DNA of 39,907 nucleotides from Alphaproteobacteria bacterium (GTDB lineage Bacteria > Pseudomonadota > Alphaproteobacteria > Paracaedibacterales > VGCI01), in NCBI GenBank assembly GCA_021323455.1, contig JAJONN010000004.1, forward strand, positions 1-39,907, given 5' to 3'. A program made the position numbers and the translations under genes. Positions 18,236-26,066 of this stretch are shown here, in pieces. Under the pieces are notes generated by a model. That model made no database searches and was not told the DNA's origin. It saw only the letters and a list, made by a program, of their open reading frames with translations. The number at the start of each line of letters is the position of its first letter. Position 1 is the first letter of the stretch.

Positions 18236-19375
18236 TCATCTCTTTTCATGATAAATTGCCAACGTTTGCTCGATAACTTTCTTTTCATCAAATTCCTGTT
18301 CAGCTTTCCGGCGGCTCAATTTTCCCATTCTTACCCGAAGCTCTGGATATTCGACCAGCGTTCTTAAAGCCTTGGCCAAGGCAATCCCATTTCTGGGAGG
18401 GACCAAAAGGCCGTTTTCCCCGGAAATAACAACCTCTCGGCATCCCGGAACGTCTGTCGTTACAATAGGCTTGCCGCAGGCCGCCGCCTCCAGCAAGGAT
18501 TTAGGAAGGCCCTCCCGATAGCTGGGCAAAACAGCAATGTGCGCTTGATGATACACCTCGGCAATATCAGTGCGCGCGCCCAGCCATATCACCCCATTTT
18601 CTTCTTTCCATGCCGACAGGGTTTCTGGTGAAACGCTTGCCGGGTTTTGAGGGTCAAGATCCCCCGCTACCTGAATTTCAAGGGGGACTCCCTCTTGTTT
18701 CAATAAGCTTGCCGCTTCCACAAGCTCCCCAATTCCCTTGCTCCATAAAAGCCGACTTACCATCACAGCCTTTACGGGAGGTGAAGGGGGTTCCTCTGTA
18801 GGATAAAACGTATTTAAATCAATGCCCGACCCCCGAATAAGCTGGATTTTGTCACGCCCGACGAGGGGCGTCATCAACTCAACATCATCAGGGTTCTGCA
18901 AAATCAACGCACATCGGCGATGGGTGAGTAAAATCCTGAAGGCCAAAGCCATGAGGGGTTTTATGATGGTAGATCGTACACTGCGGTGGGTAAATAGATA
19001 CCCCATCCCTCCCAAGGCGTTAACAATACGGGGAACCCGCGCCAACCGTGCGCAAAGGGTTCCATAAATAACAGGCTTTAAAGCCACTTGATGAACAATA
19101 TCAGGACGAAGGCGGCGGTAAGCTCGCCAAAGTTGCCACAAGGTTTGAACTTCTGCAATGGGATTCAAGCGGGAGCGGTGAAAGGGCAAATGATAGAGGC
19201 TAAACCCGTTGAGTTGGGCTTCGATAGCAGGCGAGTTCGGGCGCTGGGTACAGTTCGTTACCACCGTTATCTCAAATCCAGCTTGCTTCGCCGCCAAAGC
19301 AAGGTTCAAACGATGGGAACAAAAATACCCCAGCTCCGTCACAAGAAAGACAAGTTTTTTAGTCTGTTCGCTCAT
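18236..19375 (-). CDS. GT4-family glycosyltransferase
   Basis: A 379-residue two-domain GT-B enzyme. The N-terminal acceptor domain starts LVFLVTELGYFCSHRLNLA and contains RPDIVHQVALKPVIYG and NALGGMGYLF. The C-terminal nucleotide-sugar domain has MVSRLLWSKGIGELVEAA and the EX7E motif in YREGLPKSLLEAAACGKPIV, followed by GENGLLVPPRN. GT4 enzymes use retaining chemistry to add sugars to lipids or polysaccharides. The substrate is not predictable, but a role in surface polysaccharide is likely. It stands 57 bases downstream of the MFS gene and may share its transcript, though the functional link is unclear. Confidence 0.88.
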   Translation of the reverse strand: MSEQTKKLVFLVTELGYFCSHRLNLALAAKQAGFEITVVTNCTQRPNSPAIEAQLNGFSLYHLPFHRSRLNPIAEVQTLWQLWRAYRRLRPDIVHQVALKPVIYGTLCARLARVPRIVNALGGMGYLFTHRSVRSTIIKPLMALAFRILLTHRRCALILQNPDDVELMTPLVGRDKIQLIRGSGIDLNTFYPTEEPPSPPVKAVMVSRLLWSKGIGELVEAASLLKQEGVPLEIQVAGDLDPQNPASVSPETLSAWKEENGVIWLGARTDIAEVYHQAHIAVLPSYREGLPKSLLEAAACGKPIVTTDVPGCREVVISGENGLLVPPRNGIALAKALRTLVEYPELRVRMGKLSRRKAEQEFDEKKVIEQTLAIYHEKR

Positions 19376-19431
19376 ATACCAGAGTTACCACAAGATTAAG
19401 ATTCATGCAGCCTTTTGTCCTGGGCGCCTCT

Positions 19432-20721
19432 TTACGCCGGTTTTAACGCTCCTTTTCCTTGGTACGTGCTGACAAATTTTAAGGCAATTAACGAAATAAC
19501 TGCTGCCCCTGTTAAATAAAATGCAGGGACCATATTGGATCCCATTTTATCAATCAAATATGTGACCAGGACGGGCGCTGTTCCGCCGAACAAAGGGCCG
19601 CTGATGTTGGTCGTAATTGCAATGGCGGAAAAGCGGATCGCCGTTGGAAAAGCTTCCACCATCATCGCGGCTGTGGGGCCAAAGTACCCGCCTGCTGCGA
19701 TGGCAAACACCAACTGCGCCCAGAAAACCGTCGTCATATTGGATGTGTCCGTGATCAGGGAAAACAAGGGGATTGTTCCAAAAATAAAAATGAATGCCGC
19801 CCCTACCATAACCGGTTTACGGCCAACCCTGTCCGACAGCCAGGCCCCTAAAACGGTGAATACGCACACCAAAAACAGGTTGATGGTGTTAATAGTAAAA
19901 GCTACCTCTTCGGCCAGATGCAGTTGCCTGGTCATGAAGGTTGGCATATAGGTGAAGAGCATGTAGAAGCTTAAATCATGCAATAGGGTTGCCAGGACAA
20001 CGACCGTGAGCGTCTTTCCGTGTTGGGTAAAAACTTGCGCCACAGGGTGTTGGGATATGGTGCCGGATTCTTGGATCTCTGTATATGCCGGGGATTCTGG
20101 AATTCTCACCCGTAAATAATATCCTACGAAGCAGATCAGGATCCCGAGCAAAAAAGGAATGCGCCACCCCCATGTGGTCAGGTCATGCTCTGGGAGGATA
20201 TAGGAAAACAAGGTAGCTGTGGCAGAACCCAACAAGATTCCCGCCAAACAACTGGTGATGGCAAAGCTGCCAATAAGGCCCCGGTGTTTGGGGTCAGAAT
20301 GCTCTGTGGTAAAAGTAATCGACCCGCCATAATTGCCGCCCATGGAAAACCCTTGCAGCATGCGCATAACCACCAAGAGGATGGAGGCGGAAATGCCAAT
20401 TTCCTCGTAAGTGGGGAGCAACCCAATGACTGCGGTTGGGATAGCCATTAATAGGATAGCCAGTACAAGCGCTTGCTTGCGTCCGACCTTATCGCCAATG
20501 TGGCCAAAAACAACGCCACCTAAGGGCCGCACGAAGAACCCGACGGCAAACACGCCAAAGGCTTTGATGAGTTCTGTTGTTTCATCAGCCGAGGGAAAAA
20601 ACAGTTTCCCCAGGATGGGGGCAAAATAGGCAAATAAAATAAAATCGTAAAATTCAAACAGGTTGCCCATCATGCTGGTCACAACCGTGCGAACCAATGG
20701 CTTTTTCATAATACGCTCCAC
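19432..20721 (-). CDS. MFS metabolite:proton symporter (ProP/citrate-proton symporter type)
   Basis: The 429-residue protein has twelve hydrophobic segments. Its loop 2-3 motif is GHIGDKVGRKQALV, and the repeat in the second half reads AWLSDRVGRKPVMV. The opening GNLFEFYDFILFAYFAPILGKLFFP is typical of the metabolite:H+ symporter group that includes ProP, KgtP and citrate carriers. RMLQGFSMGGNYGGSITFTTEH is also a family hallmark. The ATG at 20721 is kept, but the ATG at 20709 (MKKPLV) has a better-spaced GGAG and may be the true start. The substrate cannot be read from sequence. It may be a compatible solute, dicarboxylate or amino acid. Host-associated alphaproteobacteria often carry several such genes. 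Confidence 0.88.
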   Translation of the reverse strand: MERIMKKPLVRTVVTSMMGNLFEFYDFILFAYFAPILGKLFFPSADETTELIKAFGVFAVGFFVRPLGGVVFGHIGDKVGRKQALVLAILLMAIPTAVIGLLPTYEEIGISASILLVVMRMLQGFSMGGNYGGSITFTTEHSDPKHRGLIGSFAITSCLAGILLGSATATLFSYILPEHDLTTWGWRIPFLLGILICFVGYYLRVRIPESPAYTEIQESGTISQHPVAQVFTQHGKTLTVVVLATLLHDLSFYMLFTYMPTFMTRQLHLAEEVAFTINTINLFLVCVFTVLGAWLSDRVGRKPVMVGAAFIFIFGTIPLFSLITDTSNMTTVFWAQLVFAIAAGGYFGPTAAMMVEAFPTAIRFSAIAITTNISGPLFGGTAPVLVTYLIDKMGSNMVPAFYLTGAAVISLIALKFVSTYQGKGALKPA

Positions 20722-20930
20722 ATAAGGCTTCTTTCCTTCAAGTTAAAGGGACCTATTAACTTTAGGTTAAATTCGTTTTGATCAATAAGGGGGGATAAAG
20801 GAAATAATATCGGCCTCAGCCGAGGAGCCGAAGGGCGAGCAAGGGAAAAGTAGAAAAATGGATCGTCATCATCGTCTCAATCATTAAAGTCACGTTGGTT
20901 GATACCATAAGGAGCAAAGGGGTGTCTACT

Positions 20931-23624
20931 TTAATTTTTACATTCTTTAAACGTATTCTCTTTTAAGAAATTACCCTGATTTAATAAGATCGTTGCTTCG
21001 TCTTTTTCGACTGGTTCAGAAAAATAAAATCCTTGAATTCTATAAATTGAATTCCCATATTTTTTTTGCAGAAAATTTAATTGGTCTTCCGTTTCAACAC
21101 CTTCTATAATTATTTTCATTCCTATTGTATTGGACATAGCAACAATTGCAGATACTATTTTTGCGTCCTTTAAGTTTTTTGTTAAATTTTGAACAAAAGT
21201 TCTATCAATTTTAATTTTATCAATAGGGAACTGTTTGAGATAATTCAAATTTGCATACCCGGTACCAAAATCGTCAATGACCAATGAAACTCCTAATTTT
21301 TTCAAGGCAATTAAAGATTTTCTAATTTCTTTTGTATCTTTAAGCAATGTAGATTCTGTTATTTCAAGTTCCAAATAACTTGGATTGATACCTGTTTCTT
21401 GAAGTATCTTCTTGACCATATCAACGATATAATTATTTTTTCCAAATTGGCAAACTGACAAGTTAACCGCAACCGTGCAGGGTGGCAAACCTTTGCTTTG
21501 CCATTCTTTTTGTTGTTGGCAGGCCGTTTTTAATACCCACTCTCCTATAGGACACATGATACCTAAAGATTCAGCTGAATTAATAAATTTATCAGGTATG
21601 ATGAGGCCATGTTTTGGGTGTACCCAACGTAACAACGCCTCCATTCCTTCAATTTCTAAGGTTTGGGGATTGACAAGAGGCTGGTAGTATACTTCAAACT
21701 CGTCTCTTTCTAAAGCCGTATTCAAATCATTTTCTAAGTTTACGTATTGTAATGTTTTTTGTTTCATTCCATGGGAATAAAATATATATTTATTTCGGCC
21801 AGAATCTTTGGCCTTATATAAAGCAATATCAGCATTTTTTATAAGGACAGAAGCTTCCCTACCGTTCTTGGGGTAAAGACTTACGCCTACACTGGCCGTT
21901 ACTCTTAAGGAATATCGGCCTAGTTGTAATGGCTCAGAAATGGCTTCCGTACACCTTTGAATCATATCCAAAAGGGCATCTTGATTTTTACTGCACATGA
22001 CGACAATAAATTCATCCCCACCCAAACGAGCCACTGTATCATCTTTGCGCAAAACAGAGGTTAACCGATCAGAAACCGCCTTGATCAAAACATCCCCCAT
22101 ATCATGTCCAAGGCTATCATTAATGTATTTAAAGCGATCCAGATCGATTAACAAGATTGCTACTGTTAATTTATTGCGCTTTGAGAGCACAATGGCTTGC
22201 TCAATGCGATCTGATAATAAAAGCCGATTGGGCAGATCTGTTAAGTAGTCATGAGTCGCTTGGTGGATAAACTGTTCCTGTAATTTTTTGAGATCACTAA
22301 TACTTTGAGAAACGCAGATGATGCTTTTTAATTTTTTATTGACATCCATAAGATGAGAATAAGACATTAAGATGGGTATGCTTTCTCCATCCTTTGTTCT
22401 GAGGTAGTTTTCCATACTGCTAAGTGCTTGAGGAGGGCTACTCAGAAGCTTACGATTTTCATTTTGATCTTTCTTTGCTCCAAATATTGTAAATAGATTC
22501 TTCCCCACTAATTCTTCTTCTTTATAACCAAGGATATTTATAGTTGCTGGGTTGACTCTTTGAATAATAAAATTCTTGTTGGAAACAACCAGCATGTTAC
22601 TCATTGAATTGATAATGCTTTCAATATAGTTCTTTTCTGTTACTAATTTTTTTCTATATGCCTTTTCTGCATCACGAAGTTTTTTCTTTTCTATGGAAGC
22701 ATTGATCCGCGCACTTAACAAAAAGGAATTGAAAGGTTTGATCAAATAATCTTCGGCACCTTCTTCAATACAACGAACAATACCGTTCATTTCCCCTAAA
22801 GCCGAAATCATAATGACAGGGATATCCTTGTAAATTTTGTTCATTCTAATATAGTGAAGAACTTGATAGCCATCCGTTTTAGGCATAATGATATCAAGCA
22901 AGATCACATCAATATTATCATGTTGCTGTATCAACTCAATTGCCTGGTCTCCATTTTCTGCAGTAAGGACTCGATAATTTTTCTTGATTAGCCAATCTTC
23001 TAGAATTGAGCGATTTATTTTATCATCATCAATGACAAGAATAAGGCTTTGTTTTCCCTTTTTTTTCTTGAAGGAAGAAGTGGTCTCGATCTCAGCAAGA
23101 GAATCCTTGTTGTCCCCCCATATCATTGGAGCCTTTTGGGGATCAAGAAGGGTGAAAGATTTTTCAATTTCTGATGAGGGTAACCCATAAGAAGTTCCCT
23201 GCCCTTCTGTGAGATGATCGTTATATAAATGAGCTGGATTTTTGATCAGAAAGCCAAACTTGGCTATGATTCTTTTTATATGTGACTCATCAATCTTACG
23301 ATTATTTTGAATTGCCACAAGCATTTCCTGGATGCAATGGGTAGCTTTTCGCAAAAGCTCAACGTTTGCAGGCGTAAGTACTTTCTTACCATGCTTGATT
23401 GGATCCAAAAAAAACTCAATAAGGCCCGCTAATTTGCTAATCTTATCAAAATTAAAAGCCGCACTATTGCTTTTTAAAGAATGGAAATTCCGGAATATCA
23501 GAGAAATCTTTTCGGTGTCGGCTGCCAAATTTTCAAAGCTTGAGAGCGCGCGTTCTGTTAAAGAAAGCGCCTTTAAGCTTTCTTCAATATAGAGCGATAA
23601 GTAATTTTCCAAGTTTAATTCCAA
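20931..23624 (-). CDS. Hpt-REC-PAS-GGDEF-EAL signalling protein
   Basis: The start is placed at a TTG at 23624 because GAGGGG at 23631-23636 lies 6 bases upstream. The longer reading to 23651 has no such site. The resulting 897-residue protein begins MELNLENYLSLYIEESLK, collinear with CheA of this block. Domains are Hpt (1-120, His48 in HSLKSNSAAFNF), REC (about 192-316, phospho-acceptor Asp244 in LLDIIMP), PAS (about 335-445, with RVNPATINILGY), GGDEF (intact, 535-539, with inhibitory RKDD) and EAL (EALLRW at 662). Both cyclic-di-GMP activities look intact. Ending the chemosensory run, it is the likely output: the REC may accept phosphate from CheA, and the Hpt may relay or store it. The gene is very AT-rich, about a quarter to a third GC by eye in places. 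Confidence 0.92.
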   Translation of the reverse strand: MELNLENYLSLYIEESLKALSLTERALSSFENLAADTEKISLIFRNFHSLKSNSAAFNFDKISKLAGLIEFFLDPIKHGKKVLTPANVELLRKATHCIQEMLVAIQNNRKIDESHIKRIIAKFGFLIKNPAHLYNDHLTEGQGTSYGLPSSEIEKSFTLLDPQKAPMIWGDNKDSLAEIETTSSFKKKKGKQSLILVIDDDKINRSILEDWLIKKNYRVLTAENGDQAIELIQQHDNIDVILLDIIMPKTDGYQVLHYIRMNKIYKDIPVIMISALGEMNGIVRCIEEGAEDYLIKPFNSFLLSARINASIEKKKLRDAEKAYRKKLVTEKNYIESIINSMSNMLVVSNKNFIIQRVNPATINILGYKEEELVGKNLFTIFGAKKDQNENRKLLSSPPQALSSMENYLRTKDGESIPILMSYSHLMDVNKKLKSIICVSQSISDLKKLQEQFIHQATHDYLTDLPNRLLLSDRIEQAIVLSKRNKLTVAILLIDLDRFKYINDSLGHDMGDVLIKAVSDRLTSVLRKDDTVARLGGDEFIVVMCSKNQDALLDMIQRCTEAISEPLQLGRYSLRVTASVGVSLYPKNGREASVLIKNADIALYKAKDSGRNKYIFYSHGMKQKTLQYVNLENDLNTALERDEFEVYYQPLVNPQTLEIEGMEALLRWVHPKHGLIIPDKFINSAESLGIMCPIGEWVLKTACQQQKEWQSKGLPPCTVAVNLSVCQFGKNNYIVDMVKKILQETGINPSYLELEITESTLLKDTKEIRKSLIALKKLGVSLVIDDFGTGYANLNYLKQFPIDKIKIDRTFVQNLTKNLKDAKIVSAIVAMSNTIGMKIIIEGVETEDQLNFLQKKYGNSIYRIQGFYFSEPVEKDEATILLNQGNFLKENTFKECKN

Positions 23625-23637
23625 CAGTTTCCCCTCA

Positions 23638-23940
23638 CTAACCCTCGCCAAAGTTGAAAAATGAACTGAGGCCTAATATTTCTACGCTCTGTCTAAAGGT
23701 TGAGGAAGCGCCATCCCATTTACAAGGAATGTTTTTTTTCTTAACAGCCAGCATGAATCCTAAAAGCATCTGTAAGATTGTTGTATCTATTTGCTCTACC
23801 TTCTTTGCTTGAAGAAGCAAAGGTTTCCCTACTTCCAAGGATTTATGAAGTAAATCTGAGAGTTCTGCTACGGAGCTTTTACACAAAGCTCCATCCAAAA
23901 TAAGGCGACTTTGCGTATCTTGCATGTCTAATTCTACCAT
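23638..23940 (-). CDS. Small STAS-domain protein
   Basis: A 100-residue single STAS domain, the fold of anti-sigma-factor antagonists and of adaptor proteins in chemosensory and partner-switching systems. The family strand-helix pattern is visible, with VEQIDTTILQMLLGFMLAV at 48-66 in the position of the usual DSSGL loop. Thr53 or Thr54 occupies the site normally phosphorylated in antagonists. The gene is 13 bases upstream of the Hpt-REC-GGDEF-EAL start and so presumably co-transcribed with it. No partner kinase of the RsbW type is visible in the window. Similar small STAS proteins occur in the CheA-associated operons of other bacteria, so a scaffold role is possible. Confidence 0.75.
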   Translation of the reverse strand: MVELDMQDTQSRLILDGALCKSSVAELSDLLHKSLEVGKPLLLQAKKVEQIDTTILQMLLGFMLAVKKKNIPCKWDGASSTFRQSVEILGLSSFFNFGEG

Positions 23941-24009
23941 TTTTTGTTCCTTATCTATTCCTCTTGCTATAACTCTGACATAAAATATTTAATAAAAAAC
24001 TAACCCCCC

Positions 24010-24176
24010 AGGGCGTGTGATCAATTGAAGGATTTTGTGGCGAACCGAAGGTCAGCGAAAGCTAAAATGGTGGGTTTCGAGAACCGTATCGCAGAATACA
24101 TAGAGAGTATTTGAGAAACGGAAGCGTAAGAAACCGCCATTTGCAGTCCAAAAGACGATAATTGATCACACGCCCT
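24010..24176. mobile_element. MITE-like element, copy 1 (167 bp, 17-bp terminal inverted repeats)
   Basis: Perfect terminal inverted repeats, GGGCGTGTGATCAATT at 24011-24026 and AATTGATCACACGCCC at 24160-24175, extend by one more complementary pair. No transposase reading frame is present. A second, inverted copy at about 90% identity lies at 33615-33779. Flanks are CA on the left and TA on the right, while copy 2 is flanked by TA on both sides. This points to a TA target as used by IS630/Tc1-mariner elements (inference). It splits the 461-base gap between cheB and the STAS gene. Confidence 0.9.
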
Positions 24177-24303
24177 AGGTTCTGTGCATTGGTCTCATCC
24201 AAATAAATGTAGTGTACAAGGGTGGGGTTCCAGCGTGTTGCATCAAGGAAGATAACACTTCAAGCTCTGATTCTTTCAACTCTTTGCTTTTATGCATACC
24301 CAT
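24175..24303 (-). CDS. Small ORF (42 codons) ending at the MITE-like element
   Basis: An ATG at 24303 is preceded by GAGGGG with 5-base spacing, one of the best ribosome sites in the region. The peptide opens MGMHKSKELKESELEVLSSL and ends IWMRPMHRT. The TAG stop at 24175-24177 straddles the element's edge. If the insertion target was TA followed by G, the stop may predate the insertion. Otherwise the element truncated a longer gene. No family is recognised. The first half looks like a charged amphipathic helix. The remaining 98 bases up to cheB contain no other evident gene. Confidence 0.4.
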   Translation of the reverse strand: MGMHKSKELKESELEVLSSLMQHAGTPPLYTTFIWMRPMHRT

Positions 24304-24401
24304 GGGAACCCCTCTTTTGTGAGAGGAGCATACTTTAGCTGCTTATAGAGTGCAGGATGGTATAAAATTGCGGCATACAGCTGTGAATGATCACAGTACT
24401 T

Positions 24402-25496
24402 CTAAGTGCTAATAGTAGGTCTACCTTTTTCATCCAGGATCTCAAGTATTTTGGAAGGGATGCTATCTAAAGGAAGAACATAATTCACAGCATTGGCCCT
24501 TACAGCGGCCCCTGGCATTTCCCACATAACGCTAGTTTCTTTATCTTGCGCGAGGGTAACTCCGCCCGCTTGTTTGATTTGTTTCAAACCAATCACTCCG
24601 TCTTCCCCCTCGCCAGTTAGTAAAATCCCTATACTGTTTCCTTTTGCTTCCTTAGCAACGGTGCTAAATAATACATCAATTGAGGGCTGTCGCTCCTGCG
24701 TATCATCGCCATCTTCAAGCGAACAATAATAATCTGAATTTTTGCTTTTTATGCTAAGTTGGCGACCGTGAGGCGCTACATAGACATGGCCGGGGAAAAG
24801 TTGTTGACCATGCATAGCTTCTACAACCGACAAGTTGCACACTTGGTTTATACGCTTAACGAAACTTGAGCTGAATTCACTTTTTTTAAGGTGCTGGATA
24901 ACCAGTACGGGAGGCAATACTTGTGGCAATTGTCCCAAAACCTGCTCGAGTGCATCTACCCCACCCATAGAGGCGCCCATAGCAATGATTTCTTTCCTTA
25001 ATAAGGGGGAATCAACAAGAAGGGGCAATAGAGTGTAATTTTCAATCTTTTTGGCTTCGTCTGCAAAGGACAGGACCCGGACATTTGTTCTCGATACGTC
25101 CTTAATCGTCTTTACCAGTACCTGAGCATAGCGTTCTGGCTGGCTTAAATCGGTCGCTGTGGGTTTAGGAAGGCACTCAGCAGCCCCGTTTGCCAATGCT
25201 TCTAAAGCAACCGCACTACCTTGCCCAGTAAAAGAGGATATCATGAGAACAGGGGTAGGGCGGAGGCGCATAAGATGTTTTAGAAAAGTAATTCCGTCCA
25301 TTTGAGGCAGCATAATATCTAGCGTTATAACATCTGGGTTGGTCTTTTTAATGAGTTCTCTGGCCTCATACGGGTCTTGCGCACACCCTACAATCTCAAT
25401 ATCTCTATCGGAGCGTATCAATTCGGCCAATATATTTTGCATAAGCTTAGAATCTTCTATAATCAGGACCTTAGTTTTATGCGAGAGGTTATCCAT
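24402..25496 (-). CDS. cheB: Chemotaxis protein-glutamate methylesterase CheB
   Basis: CheB removes methyl groups from, or deamidates, receptors when phosphorylated by CheA. The 364-residue product has a receiver domain (8-112) with acidic pocket IIEDS, phospho-acceptor Asp60 in TLDIMLP and Lys111 in CLPKP. A linker runs to about 165. The esterase domain carries the catalytic triad Ser176 (AMGASMGGVDAL), His202 (VIQHLKKSEF) and Asp299 (LLTGEGEDGVIGL). The family usually has GAST and TGMG, so Met177 and Glu296 are small deviations. It starts 7 bases after cheW. No cheR methyltransferase gene is present in the window, which makes the source of receptor methylation unclear. Confidence 0.95.
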   Translation of the reverse strand: MDNLSHKTKVLIIEDSKLMQNILAELIRSDRDIEIVGCAQDPYEARELIKKTNPDVITLDIMLPQMDGITFLKHLMRLRPTPVLMISSFTGQGSAVALEALANGAAECLPKPTATDLSQPERYAQVLVKTIKDVSRTNVRVLSFADEAKKIENYTLLPLLVDSPLLRKEIIAMGASMGGVDALEQVLGQLPQVLPPVLVIQHLKKSEFSSSFVKRINQVCNLSVVEAMHGQQLFPGHVYVAPHGRQLSIKSKNSDYYCSLEDGDDTQERQPSIDVLFSTVAKEAKGNSIGILLTGEGEDGVIGLKQIKQAGGVTLAQDKETSVMWEMPGAAVRANAVNYVLPLDSIPSKILEILDEKGRPTIST

Positions 25497-25503
25497 GTTT
25501 AAG

Positions 25504-26061
25504 TTATCCTTTCCTGTCTGATATTTTTTCTTCTATGGAACCCGCTGTCTCCTCCAGAGTGTCCCTCAAGTCTTCTGTTTGGCAGATGAATATTAATTTC
25601 TCCACATCCAAAATAGTAAAAATGTTACCACCATCTTGGGTTCCTATTCCCTCTATGTGATCGCTGTAGACAACGTTATAGAATTCGGAACGTGGCTTAA
25701 TGTGCTCAGCAGACAATGAGATAATGTCTAAAACGCTATCTACAATAACACCAATAGACTTTTTGGCATCTTTAAGAACAATAACCACTGTAGATTCATT
25801 GAATTCTAGAGGGCTTAAATTGTATAAGGACCGCAAATCAATAAGTGGCATAATTTCATTATACACCTGAGCTAAGCCTTTTAGATAAGGTGGCATATTC
25901 ATTAATTTTTTAATGTTTAAGTCCTTATAAATAAGTATTCCTTGGATTTTTAAGATATCAATAGCATAATCCTCATGATCAATAGCCAAGGCTAAGTAGT
26001 TTCTTTCTTCCGAGGGAGCAGATGAAGAAAGTGCTGTGATTTTTTTAATTAATTTGTTCAT
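25504..26061 (-). CDS. cheW: CheW-like scaffold protein
   Basis: CheW bridges receptors and CheA. The start at 26061 (MNKLIKKITA, 185 residues) comes 5 bases after the receptor stop. An ATG at 26082 would begin inside the receptor gene. The CheW fold spans about 20-165: YLALAIDHEDYAIDILKIQGIL, PPYLKGLAQVYNEIMPLIDLRSLY, VVIVLKDAKKSIGVIVDSVLDII and DGGNIFTILDVEKLI. The normally conserved NLRG turn is replaced by QVYN, whereas the CheW-like domain at the end of CheA in this operon keeps it. The C-terminal 20 residues are acidic and probably disordered. Confidence 0.88.
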   Translation of the reverse strand: MNKLIKKITALSSSAPSEERNYLALAIDHEDYAIDILKIQGILIYKDLNIKKLMNMPPYLKGLAQVYNEIMPLIDLRSLYNLSPLEFNESTVVIVLKDAKKSIGVIVDSVLDIISLSAEHIKPRSEFYNVVYSDHIEGIGTQDGGNIFTILDVEKLIFICQTEDLRDTLEETAGSIEEKISDRKG

Positions 26062-26066
26062 GTCAA

